64,000 bases of DNA from Neurospora intermedia. Taxonomy: Eukaryota; Ascomycota; Sordariomycetes; Sordariales; Sordariaceae. Shown piece after piece: positions 14,126 to 25,460 of the stretch (the stretch's first letter is position 1; each line of letters opens with the position of its first letter). The position numbers and the translations under genes are program-made. The notes under the pieces are model-generated. The model did no database searches, was not told the origin of the DNA, and saw only the letters and a program-made list of their open reading frames with translations. Location of the stretch: assembly GCA_037102815.1 (NCBI GenBank), contig BTPP01000008.1, positions 1,860,001 through 1,924,000 on the forward strand. The letters are read 5' to 3'.

Positions 14126-15222
14126 TCAACCAGTCCAGACTTGATGCAGCGAATACTGTGGATATGGCGAAAATTCTGGCGCGGGTGAGGGTGATGGTGA
14201 TGGGTGCCCCGACATATGCTTTGCCTTCTTGCGACTTTGCGGCGGTACACTGGAACGCACACGGGTGCGCTTGTTGAGACGCGGCTTGGTGAGCTCCTGG
14301 TGACGACGATGTTCCCTCCTGTGCCCTGGGTTAGTTTCATTTTACCCATTGAACGAAAAATTGTACTCCAAACATACACTGTCTTCTTTAATTGCTCCTC
14401 ATCAAACGCGGCTTGTACCTTGGTGACCATGGGTGCACTGTCGTTCTCGGGGGTCGCTTGTCTCTTCTCGAGAACAGTTGCAAGCCAATTGCGCGTCTGA
14501 CTGGGTTGAACGGGTTGACTGGATAGAGACATGGATCGCTCTTCGATCTTGGGTGGTTCGACCTTTGGCATTTCCATTTCAACCTTGCTCGTCTCCTCCT
14601 CCGTAGCCGGTTCAATTTCGGTCACCACTGGTCGGCTGTCGTCGATTTTGGGGAACTCATCGACAATTTCGGGTAGGGCTGCTTCGGACAAAACGCTGAG
14701 GGCGGGCGAACCTGGACCAGAACCTGGACATGGAATGTAGTCGACATATGCTTCCTCCCGCACCATGTACAGATCGGAACTCAGCGGCACTGCGACATGT
14801 TCGTACCGCTCCGGCGTCTTCACAAATGCATCCAGAACTGAAAGCGAGCCCAGGCTCCATAGAAGTTCTCCGGAAAGAGGCGCCCTGGAATCGGAGGAAT
14901 CATTGCTGTGACAGATGCCGTGGAACTGGAATGGTTCTCGTGAAACAGCAGGGCTTAATGGCGGCGTCGAATCGGATAGCGGTCGTTGTATCCAGATGGA
15001 GGAGAAGTTTCGTGTGACACTGATGTCCGTCGTGTCAATGTCTGCAGCCATGTGGCCCAAGGTCGGACACACGTGTTTTACTGACCTTTCATCGTCGTGC
15101 TCGGTGGGGTGGAACTCGTCGAAAAGACTCGGCTCACCGTCGTAGGCGTCGTAGAAGATGTCGAGGCTGTGGCGAAGGACCAGGCCGCAATACCTAAAGT
15201 CGAGCATGTTGAGGGCCTCCAT
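14126..15222 (-). CDS. Hypothetical protein, two exons
   Basis: I place the start at the ATG at 15222 (MEALNMLDFRYCG). The exons are 15222-14378 and 14318-14126, separated by a 59-nt intron with a GTATGT donor and an ACTAAC branch about 13 nt before the CAG acceptor. The joined frame has 345 codons. Reading on without splicing gives a longer frame with unlikely His-rich composition, so splicing is preferred; an acceptor 7 nt earlier is an alternative that changes the tail. The protein is Ser/Pro-rich with an acidic middle (repeated MPKVEPPKIEE-like Glu-Lys text) and a basic C-terminal stretch (KPRLNKRTRVRS then SRKKAKH) that could be a nuclear localisation signal. No domain is recognised. Confidence 0.55.
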
Positions 15223-15974
15223 TGTGGAGTGAGGCAGCGAGCAGGCTCTCGGCGGGAAGCTTGTTGAAGCGTGTGAGGATGATACTTGTAAGGCTGATTG
15301 ATGCCAGGGGACTAGGGTCGAGAGGGACGGGAGGGAGTCGGTTGGTTTTGTTGGAAGGAGAAACAAAGATGGAGCTTGGATGGAGACCAGATGGTGGACA
15401 CCCAAGATGGAAGGGTTGGGGATGGCAATCCTCTAGTAAGGAGGCCCTGACTCCACAGCCATCAATGAGCCAGCGAGGGGACGGGGATGGATGCTGGGCG
15501 ACTGGACGAGGATGGAAGCGTTACTAGTAGGTAGTGTAGTCTAGTGTACTGTAGCTGCTAGTACACTAGTTCCAGCGCATTCTCGGCTCTCTTTCCCCAG
15601 ACCCGGATCAGCTTTATTTCGCAAGCGGAGCGTTGGCTGATCACCGGGAAGTGAGAAGACGCCAGCGCTAGGGAAGGCTTGGATTGGTGTCCGGTGCTAG
15701 CGGGGCAGTGTGAAATTTAGCGGCCCCAAGACGCTTCCTTGACCCAAGAGTGCGGAACTGGAACTACCTTGGTTGTGCTGCCGAGCAATGCAGACAAGTG
15801 GATGATGGAGATGGCGGGCGGGCAAATGGGATGGATGCCAGGTGTTTTGTTACTCGGGCCTGAACAAAAGGCATGTATTCCCTTGTGTGTGGTAGGTCGG
15901 GGCAGCAACCCGATTCCCCGGGATAACCTAGGGACCCGGAGGTGTGTCGGTGTCTGTGAGACAGCGGCCGACGG

Positions 15975-15998
15975 GCTGCTGCTGCTGCTGCTGCTGCT
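15975..15998. repeat. GCT trinucleotide microsatellite, 8 units
   Basis: Eight perfect GCT units in non-coding sequence. Trinucleotide tracts are common in this genus and are often polymorphic. Confidence 0.9.
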
Positions 15999-16337
15999 AC
16001 TGGCGACACGGACAGAGAGACACCCGCTGAAGGGAGAGATGGAACTAATTGGAGGATTGGGACTACAAGGGCAGATGAATTGACGATTGGGCCACGAGTG
16101 GGCCACGAGTGGGGGGGAACAGTTAAACAGCAATTCGAAGGGGGCAAGAACATGGCATGCAAAAGAGATATGTAAGGTAAGGTATGCAAAGCGTCGGGTC
16201 GGTGCGAAAAAAAAACCCAAGGGCGGACTGCTGGTGGGATAAAGTCGATGTGTTTGGTAGTATGTAGTAGTATAGCTGTACTGTACTGGCAAAACCGGCA
16301 CTGCGCACACTGGCTTGGCTGGTTAGGTCTGGATACT

Positions 16338-16361
16338 GCCAGACAGCCAGACAGCCAGACA
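16338..16361. repeat. GCCAGACA short tandem repeat, 3 units
   Basis: Three perfect head-to-tail copies of the octamer GCCAGACA, with no coding context. Confidence 0.9.
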
Positions 16362-19300
16362 CTACCACCTCACGGCGTCAGACAGTCGGACCAAGTGGGA
16401 GAGAGGAAGGATTGGGAATTGCGGATTAGAAACAGAGGAATGGATGAAGCCATCTGGGCCATGCTCCCTTTTCTCGACTGCTTTGGCCCTGTTCCCCGCG
16501 GCGCGCACGCAACACCACACAACACAACAGAAGAGATTCCCAAAGGAGGCAGTCGAGCGAAGCGGCGGCGGAGAGTTGCCCAAACCCGAAGCGTGCGAAT
16601 TGCGTCCATGCGAATGGGCAGGTGCCGAGATATTAAGGTTGGTACCAAGCAACAGGAACCTCAAAACGACCGGTCTGGATGAAGACGGACCTCCTGAGGT
16701 GTTGACCTGCTGCTTTGCGCCCAGTGTTTCACCACCGGCTGAGGGTACTGTGGCTCGTACTGGCTGGAACTGGCCGGCTCAAGAGGAGAGAAGAAACGAC
16801 ACTACAACCTTCCTTCCATCTTCCAGCAGAGACCGAGGGGCCGTCGGGGGTTGCGGTGCTTTTCTGAGTGCGTGGTGTTCGATGGCTCACGGTGTCGCGA
16901 ACGATACTGTGTCAGACGTCTGTTGTTCACAGAAATGTGACAAAAATAAAAGTGAGAGGAGATGAGACCTAGGCACAATTAGGCAAAGAGGCCAGGGGCG
17001 ACCCCGGGGTGCCCAGCTCAGCCAGCAACGGCCCCAAACGGGTAAGGTGTACGCACCAGGGGCATTTATTCATTCTGATTGGTCAGCCTCTCGCCTGTCT
17101 CCAAGACCACAGTGACGTGAGGAAAATCACCCCAGCCCGGCACGGCAACGACGGCACCGTCCGCGGTGCGCTTCCCTTCCAAACGACAGGGCAAGGGAGG
17201 CAACGAGAGCAGGGAGAAAGGAGCATCATGAATGCTGAGAACCTCTTTCTGAAGGGGCCCGGATTTTCGGAATTATAGGTAGGGTGTAACACACACCACA
17301 ACACACTCGACAGGGGCCCAAAAAGCCCTGGAGGTGCTCAAAGGGCACTTAATACAGTGCAGTTTCGGCCCGGAGCGCTGGAAAGATAAAAGACACAAGT
17401 CAGGACAAAAGAATCATTCAAAGGCCCGGTTCCGACTTCGGGTCTGTCCCATTGTCGGTTTTTGTTTTTCTTTTTTTCTCCTTTCTTTTTTCTTGCTTCT
17501 TTTTTCTTCTTCCCGATCTTGTAGGGGGGAGGGAGAATATTACAAGGAGGAGCAAGACATTTCATTTCTTCCGGCTGTCATTTCCACTTGTTTCGTCCTT
17601 TCCACAAGACCGGCGTGGAAACGGCAAGCACTGCAGGCACGGGCAGGCGGAGACATGTGCCTGCCACTTTCAGTTGGGCAGTTTGGGCGCTGGAAAGGCA
17701 GGCGACGCAGGGCGCTGCGGTCCCGGCAGCAACAGCACTTGCCCCCGGACCATTCTGATTGACAGGCTGACAGGCTTCAGGAATGAAGACAAGGGCATTG
17801 ACACAGCTTTTTATTGCCAGGCAATTCCGCGTCGTTGACTACACACAAATCTGACAGAACACCCAGCGACAAAGCAAAACCGCCACACCACATAATAGTT
17901 AGTAGTCATTCGCACAATTGCTACACCTCAGACACGGCCAAGAGCCCAGGACCCTCTGGAGCACACGGGGCGGCGACTGGAAGCGCTCCCCAAAAGGTGA
18001 AGTATTGGAAAAAATCAAAAAAGAAAGAGACGATAGCAGACTTCGAGGGGGAGGTTCGAAGGCGATGGGGGGATTAAAAATGGTCTGAAGGGGTCATTTC
18101 TGTTGGCGTTAGTCGTCGCAGGTGGTCGGACCATTATGACGCACTTTGCAGGAGTTCGCAGTCGATCTAGCGCACAAAGAGGATTGAGCTCCGGCACCAG
18201 AGCTCTTCTCAAAAGCCGTTGGAACTTGGACGGCCGGGGGTCTTTGGCGGGTTCAGGAGAGGGAGGGCGCCGACGACTCGGATTTCTTCCTACTGTTTCC
18301 ACTGTGGACGCTGCACCTTGTGCATATTGGAAGGCTCCATCCAAACCTCCTTCCCCGCGGCGGCGGAACAAACTCACAACCTTCCGCGCCGTCTAGCGTG
18401 CCAACTCATGTGCCCACACTGGGGGTTATCGACAAGGGGGGTTATAGTGTCGACAGGGGTACTAGTGTCGCCAAGTCGAACATTGGCTTCTTTTTGTGGA
18501 AGCGCCTGCCACTTTTGGGACTAACCTTTTTACGACATGGCTTGATCCGCAGCGCATCTTTGCTTCCTCCTTCCCTTCCCTTGGACAAATCAACGAATGG
18601 AAGTCCTCGATCCCTCGATACTCGATAGAAAGCAAGATCCGTCACCATCCTCATCCACCACGGCACCACACGTGCGGAACAATCCCAGGAGTGCGGCAAT
18701 CGTTGTATCTTGGCCTGGATGCCTGTATTAGTAGAACATGGAGGACGATGGAGAGGACAAGACTAGATGATAGGACCCCCACCCCAATTTGTGCAAATTT
18801 GCGAGATATTCACATCACAAAATCCCGGGCGGGCAAGTGCCACACAAGAGGGCACACAATTCCAAGGTGTACAGCAGCACAGAGCAGCAGGAGCAGCACA
18901 CCGCAGCACAGACACTCTCTCGAAAACGGAAAGAATGTTACGTGACGTTACATCCGATTTGCACCTATCAGTGAAGTGACCAAGGGCATCTGATAATGCA
19001 TCACCGTTCATGCAACCCAACGCCAACCCCGAAACGTCGACGAGGAGGACGAGGAGGAGGAGGACCCAAGCAGGGAGGGTAAGCGCTTTTCAAACACTGA
19101 CACACAATGGAAACCACCCGACGCACCTGGAAAATCTCTCCACATCCTGATGGCTCCATAAGGGTACGGCTCCCGAACAGAAATCCTCTTCTTCATCATC
19201 ATCATCATCATCACCACGATCCTCCGAACTCGACTCACCAACTCGCGGCAGCACCTTGATCCCAATCCCAGACAGACAGAAAAGACTCAACAACAACATG

Positions 19301-20353
19301 TCCGGCTCGTCTTCGTCTACCATCTCTCTCATCCCCCCGCCAAGGCCTAGCTAGACTTGACCTCATGATCCACTAACACCATGCCATGATGATGAATGCA
19401 AGGAGACTGTGCTCCACGCATGGTCTGTTCGGCTAATCCCGTAACCGTGTACTCCGGCACACCGTCACGCCTCTAGAAAAGACTCTAAGAATCCTCCAAC
19501 TTGTCCAGGCACAGGCTTTTGTTCCTGGTCTCCCACGCCTTCGACATAACGCCGACTCGCGCTTGTTTAGTCCAAGGTGATCAAGCCAAGCCTTGTCATG
19601 CCTCTCCATCGGCCGAGGTTGGACCGTTCACAATCGTCTTCAAAATCATACCGTCGTTCCAGCATCATCCGAGGCATCCAGATATCGATCCTGCTAGTTT
19701 TTCATCAGCAAGGCTGTGCTCGAACCAGGCCCCAGGGACGGAAACTTACTTTGCCGGTTTGCTTTCTTCTTATCATCACGTCGGCGCAATGTCAATAACG
19801 TAACGTTTTTCTGCAGTTGTTGATTATTATAGCAGGGTAAGTTTGTTAGAATGAGACCTCACCACCCAATCTGCATCATATACACTGTTTAGTATGAGAC
19901 CTTACCATCACTTTTTTATGCATATTGGGACATTAGTATCACTTGTTCACGTTGCATAAGAGGGTCATTTCGAGTTGGAGAAAGCTACGAGTGTCTTGTT
20001 TCGATGATGTGTCTGGCACTCCTAGCTAACTCCCTTTTCCCAAATTGCCAAAACACTTTCCCCTCCCAAAACCAAATTCCCTCCAAAACTCCTCCGTCGG
20101 CACCCAATTGGCCTTGGACCCCAACACTGCACCTCACATACCTATCTCAATTGCCCTACTCTTGGACCCTTGTTGTAGTGTACCATTCGCTTGTCGGCGC
20201 TGAACCCGTCGGTAAGTGGCGTTCGGTCCTGTCCTTCCGATTGATTTTTTTTGTTTCAGCGCCCACTTTCCGTTCGTGATGTCCGTTGGCTGGAATCCGA
20301 GATTGCCATATTTTTTTTTTCTTTTGTTTCTTTTCCTTTACTTTTTCTCTCTC

Positions 20354-23035
20354 TCAAAAGCATTCGTCATCCTCGAGGTCGACAATGCATGTCAATGGGC
20401 GAGTGCTGGCCCGCCAATTGAGGAACCACCTGAGCTCGCGAGCGTCCAGGGGCCTATATTCCGGCCCGTCCAGGCGGAAGTACCACCTGTCATCGCTGCC
20501 CCGAACGTATTCGGCGTAGTATGAAATCTCATCACCTGGGCACCGAATGTGTTCCATTACGAACCACCTGGCCGGCATCTCCTCCGCCTTGTACCACTTC
20601 TCGTCCGGTTGATCCGAATTGACAGTGATGTCGGCAACCTCCGCGGTGGAATTCTTGTTATCGGAGTCGATGATGTCTTTCGTGATGGCCTCCGTGCTGC
20701 TTTCGTTGGTTTGATCCTCAAATTCGGGCTCGGCTTTTGGGCTCACTGTCTCGGGCTCGTCCCATGGGACCCACGGTAGTGGGAGTTCCTCGTCTACGTT
20801 GGTCTCAGGCAACGTCTCCGGCTCATCGTCCCATGGAACCCATGGGAGTGGGAGCTCTTCTTCTTGATTCCGAACCTCATGCCCTATGGATTCCTAGCCC
20901 ATAGTGGCAATCGGCTCTTGCTCGTTCTGAAGTTTTGCGGCGGCGTGCAGTGCAACGTGCTGGAGCTTCGACGGGAGAGAAGCAACGTCACCAACGATGA
21001 ACTCAATGAGCTCCTCATATTCCCTCCAGTTCAGCTCATCGAGTTCGCCGTCGTCATTCAGAAAGTACCAGTTGCCGCAGCTCATCTTGGCGTAGCTGGC
21101 TCCGCCGGGACGCTTCAGAACGGCTAAGATCTCCGAGTCGTCGGAATCGTGGGTGTAGTCGTATGGTGTACTCATGTCCTCCGAGCCGCTGGGGGAAGTG
21201 ACTTTGTTGCTGCCGTTGTTGCTGCCGTTGGAAGAAGTGGATCTGTCGCTTGCCGGACTTCGATGCCGCGGGGGAGAAGGCGTAGGGGTTTCGTCTCTGA
21301 GGAGTTTCCGGTCATATTCAATGTCATGGCCGGATTGGGCGATAGGATCAAAAATGATATTAGTTGCCTTTTTGGCCGAGAGGCACACCGTAAAACCAGT
21401 CATCGCCTGATACGCGTGGACATTGTCCGGGCTTGAGTATACAGTTGTAGGTGATCCAGGCGCGGTAGTGGTGGTCTTGGTGTTGGTCGTGTCGTTTGTC
21501 TCATCAGTTGTATTGGTCCTATGAACATTTAGTAAAGGCACCTCCAGAAAAGTGAGTTGGTGAGGGTGACTTACTCGTTTGAGACCTTGCGTGTGTGTGA
21601 GAAAGACTCGCCAACAGGGGAGGCGAAGATTGGCCTTGGGAGTTGAGGGCCGGTTGGGGTCTTGGGGAGCGTGCCCTTGGAAGAGATGATTGCCGTTTGC
21701 TGAACGGGCGAGCTGTCCGAAGTTTCGACAAGAAATCCGGATTCAGTGAAACGGGTGGTGGGGGCCTCGGTAGCCGGTTGGACTGGAGTGTTTTCCGGAG
21801 CCTCAATGAGAAAACCGGATGCCGTAAATCGTGGCGATTTCTTAGCGGCGCGGATGGGAGAGTCAGACGGGCTAGGCCGCGTATCGACCTCAATTTGCTT
21901 GGCCAAGGCGATGGCATCGTCCTCGCTGTCGGAGAAGGCCTCCAGATCCTCCTCGTCCCATTGTTGGAACGTAGCCTCGGGGTCTTGGGCCAGAGCGATG
22001 GTAGAAGCATGCTCTTGAGAGTCGGAGAAGCACTCGACCTTCTCCAGCTCGTCGCACAGTCTGTGGACCTTCTTGGCGAAGGCGATGATCTCCTCCTCAG
22101 ACTCTGAGAAGTCCTCGAAGTCGGCGAGACTGTTGAAGTTGCTATCGCCTTCATCGGAGGAAGAGCGAGGGAGCTCGACGTCTTCCTCATCTTCCTCGTC
22201 TTCCTCGTCCTCCTCTTGAATCGTCGACAGTTTGCAGATCGAAGTGTAGTCTAGTTCAATGTTAGTTTCGTCTCTTTGTCGTAGGATCTGATCTCGACTT
22301 ACTAATCCTGCGTGCGGGACGGGCCGCTTTGACGATCTTGTTCGTCTTAACAATAGCAGTATCCTCGGGAGCTGAAGTAATAGCCGGGTTCGGATGAGGC
22401 ATATGGGCGAGCCACATCTCGTCTTCCTCGAGAGATTTCTGGAGGCTGTGGAAATTAAAGACATCGGATGCGAGGCCACCAAAGTAGTCGTTGTCGTTGT
22501 TCATTGACCTGGTGTCCTTGGTGGTCGAGGCAGAAGTGGTGACTTCGGCGATGTCAGTAGTTGGACGAGGGTGGTGGTAAGTTCGGACCCTTTCGTCGAC
22601 GGGAACAATGAGTGAGGAAAGCTCATCGTCGGTGGGAGTCCCCGGGCTGAGAGTCGCATTGGTGGTATCGTCAAGGCCGGTGGGAGTGTCGACTTCCTGG
22701 GTGACGCTCTTGATGTCGTGAGTATCGATAGAACCCGAGCTGATGATGCTGTTCGCAATGATAGCGGCATCGGTCGAAGCGGCGATTTGTTGGGTGAGAA
22801 TGGCCTCGGGTGTGGTGATCCTAAGGGCCATAATGATGAAGAACGCGCTGAAGATAGCGAGGAGAGTGCTGCCCGTGAGGGTGGCGATGATAACCATGCC
22901 GATGATGACATTAAAAGTCGTGTCGAAACTGGCGGAGCCCATGTCGATGGAGGTGTCGTCGATGTGGTAGTTGCGGATGTCGGCAGTGTTGACAATGTTG
23001 ATCGCGAGCGCGGAAGATCCGGTAGAAGAAGACAT
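20354..23035 (-). CDS. Array gene A: membrane-anchored GWY-module protein with in-frame TAG
   Basis: Exons are 23035-22303, 22250-21575 and 21518-20354. Introns of 52 and 56 nt have GTAAGT donors; intron 2 is phase 2, as in the other array genes. The N-terminus has a strongly hydrophobic stretch near residues 42-75 (FNVIIGMVIIATLTG onward), so a membrane anchor is likely. A motif VRTYHHPRPTTDIAEV matches similar text in B, D, E and L. Acidic Glu/Asp-Ser blocks fill exon 2. The first GWY module (RPGGASYAKMSCGNWYF) lies near residues 610-650. An in-frame TAG follows at codon 678 (20896-20894). The same frame then stays open for 179 codons, with a duplicated ELPLPWVPWD block and a second module (GSDDRWYFRLDGPEYRPL), to TGA at 20354. 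Full length with TAG read as an amino acid would be 857. Function unknown. Confidence 0.7.
20881..20908 (-). other. Predicted RNA hairpin holding the internal TAG of gene A
   Basis: In the mRNA sense the arms GCCACTATGG and CCATAGGGC pair over 9 bp with a single bulged A. They enclose a 9-nt loop, GCTAGGAAT, that contains the TAG. This is the strongest hairpin around any of the seven internal TAG codons. Loop position plus a 5' U and a 3' G around the A is the known preferred context of fungal mRNA A-to-I editing. Pairing was done by eye. Confidence 0.6.
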
Positions 23036-23388
23036 GATGTCGACTGAAGATAGAAAGATGGAGTGAGGTGTGAGAAGAGGTGTGGAGAGGAGAATGAGAA
23101 GAGGTATTCAATGTAATAGTCTTGCTGTAATGCTTGACCGGTGATAGATAGGGAGAAGATGTTGCGACAGAGCGGCAAGATCTCGGTGATGATCGTAGAT
23201 AGTTGAAAAGTCGATGGTAAGTTGTCGCGAGACAAGAGAAAGCTTTTGCAGAGAGAGAGAGATAGCCGCGAGGCGAAGAAGTTATCGTTGATCGAAGGTA
23301 AAAGTTAGCGGTAGCGCTGAGATACTCGATATGAGATGGGGGAGAGAAAAGGATTCAGTTTCCAGTTCTGGCATCAGAAGATGTTGCT

Positions 23389-24080
23389 CTTATACTTCTC
23401 CAGGCTGGGCCCGTGTTACTGCGTTGCTGGGTGGAATTCAGGTCTGTTCAGATCAACTGTTCACGGTGTAGTAGTGCAATAACCACATGTTTGCCTTTTG
23501 AATGTCGCCGTCGAGGTGGGTGGAAGGTGGTGGCAGCAAGGTTGGTGATGCTGCGGACAGGCGACCGTTGGTGTTTTGGTTGTCATGAGCAACCCGGCGA
23601 CAGGGTGTTACACCTGATTGGTCGAGACGGGCAGAGAGAGTCCGGACAGGGAAGGTAGTTCGTGAACAGGCGTGAACAGCTGCTCCTGGGGGACTTGATG
23701 AACAGGGTTGAATATGGTGAATAGATGTGCGGGCACAGCAACGGGGAAGGGAATGGAAAAGTGGTTGCTACGTCGATTGTCGAACAAGTATTCGGTAAGA
23801 AATGTTTGGTGACAGGCAGGTTCACAGCTGTTTCCTGCCAAGCTGAAGGTACTTGAGTTTACTGAATAGCCTCTAGAGCCATGGAAGTCCACGAAGCTCA
23901 TGGAAGTTGGCGTTTCCCTGGTAACGGGCTATATCCAAATTCGAGTGTCACTTGGGCCTGAACGTCGCCGACCAAGCCAACCGTCCCTCGACTTCACCGA
24001 CTAAATTTCAGAGTCGCTGACGCTGGAAGCTCATGGAAGGTTGGAGCTGAACATTCCGAGGGCTGTTCATAGCAGAACCT
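23389..24080 (-). promoter_or_regulatory. Gene A promoter region with TGAACAG motifs
   Basis: A TATAAG box (23389-23394, minus sense) lies about 350 bp upstream of the ATG. Beyond it are TGAACAG/CTGTTCA heptamers at 23444, 23457, 23663, 23673 and 23699, and a CTGTTCA near 24060. The same heptamer crowds the upstream regions of B, C, D, E, J and K, which suggests a shared regulator. GGCGACA elements occur near 23594 and 24092. Confidence 0.5.
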
Positions 24081-25460
24081 CAGAGACGACATGGCTGGCG
24101 ACATTCTAAGCTGACAGTTGTTGTTGACCAGACTGACGCTGCGTGGATACACTGAATAATACTTACGGACGTATAATCCGGTAGTGTGAAGAAGACTGGT
24201 GCTAAGATTACTGAGGGATGTTTATACTGAGCCATCTGAGATAGCTTGACTGGCGACAGTCAGGCATGCAGCTGGCAACGACCGAGTTGACGGGGCTAGG
24301 GTTCATTGAACAATATATCATAGCCGCAGTAGCCGGAGGCAAATGGCACCTGAGTCCTTGGCGATGTTTTCACGAAGAGTGAAGAATATATGAAGCTTAG
24401 AATGATGGATTTCGCGTGCCACTCAGGATGGTAGATTGACAGACTGACCAGGTACATAGTGCCAAGACATCGCGATGCACTGACGGCGGAGGCTGGACAA
24501 GTGTATGAGCATCGTGGGAGACACTCTGCGATAACATCATCACATAACATTTTCAAGCTGAGAAAACTAAAGTCAAGAATAGCAATGTATCTATAATCGT
24601 CGGTAAGAGTCATATATAAGTGTTTACTGACCAAAATGGGTGGTGGATAGAGGCACACTCCCGCGGTACGGTCAGGATGTGCGACAGTGCACAAGGGCGA
24701 GTTGAGTGCGGCTTTTTGAGTGCTTCGCGGTCTCGTCGTGTTTTCGTTCTCGGTGTTTCCCTTTGACACCACAGCGCAAATTATTGTCTTTTTCCTGAGG
24801 CTATAACTGTTTACTCGCGCAATCATGTTGTAAATCAATTGTCCGTTCTGGTTCACACCTCCTTTTTTTTCGAATCTTGTTGAAGTATGCTTCCATCGAA
24901 ATGGGTGTTTACGGCAAGTGGTTCCAGGGGACGATGACTAGGTTTAGCAAAACGGGCTATCTAGGCTGCTACAGTGGATATGCACTAACAGATTCTTGGT
25001 GAGAAGTATGCTCGTTTGTGGGACCGCGCGCAAGTAGATGCACTATCATGCACTATCGCTACAGTGGGTAATCAAGCGCTATAGTGTTAGCGGATAATAG
25101 CACGGAGACACCGCGATGCTACAATCGCTTTCAGCACAGCACTGATTGCATGCTGGAAAAGTGGAAGGAGTACAACGTCATTTCAATCACCCAAGTAGGA
25201 ATGATTGCAAGAGAATCAAACATTCGGATACATTTAATCATTAGAAGGCACTGTCACAAGTCACAATATCGGTCAAGTTTCACTGGCAGCAATTTATTAC
25301 GCTGTTCTCAACGACACCTGTTGACTCCCCGATCCTTGTCCTTCCTCCCATCTTCCAAGTCCCGATCCCCTCCCGTGCTTGACCCGTCCGTACCCGTACC
25401 CGCATCTAACCCACAGGGTCAAATCCCAACGTACAGTCCTTCCCCATCCATCCTCCCGAT
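24081..25460. other. Spacer between array genes A and B
   Basis: No supported gene. A minus-strand open frame of 186 codons at 24296-24856 has hydrophobic, low-quality composition and no splice or promoter support. The sequence CGCTACAGTG and near matches recur between 24968 and 25090. Confidence 0.4.

Larger units (their letters stand above)
15223..20353. other. Long region with no supported gene
   Basis: About 5.1 kb between the hypothetical gene and the 3' end of array gene A. Open frames are all below 200 codons and overlap on both strands without splice signals that would link them. Simple repeats occur: GCT at 15975, an 8-bp unit at 16338, an ATC tract near 19190-19213, and T/C-rich tracts near 17460-17515 and 20311-20350. 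Parts may be long untranslated leaders or a non-coding RNA, but the sequence alone does not show this. Confidence 0.4.

Noticed and set aside
13903-15405. The uninterrupted 500-codon frame at the 14 kb gene
   Set aside because: The tail is His/Arg-rich nonsense, and a standard intron gives a better end. The first 61 codons lie upstream of the better ATG.
24296-24856. A 186-codon minus-strand frame between genes A and B as a gene
   Set aside because: Poor codon bias, no motif, and it lies in the motif-rich upstream region of gene A.
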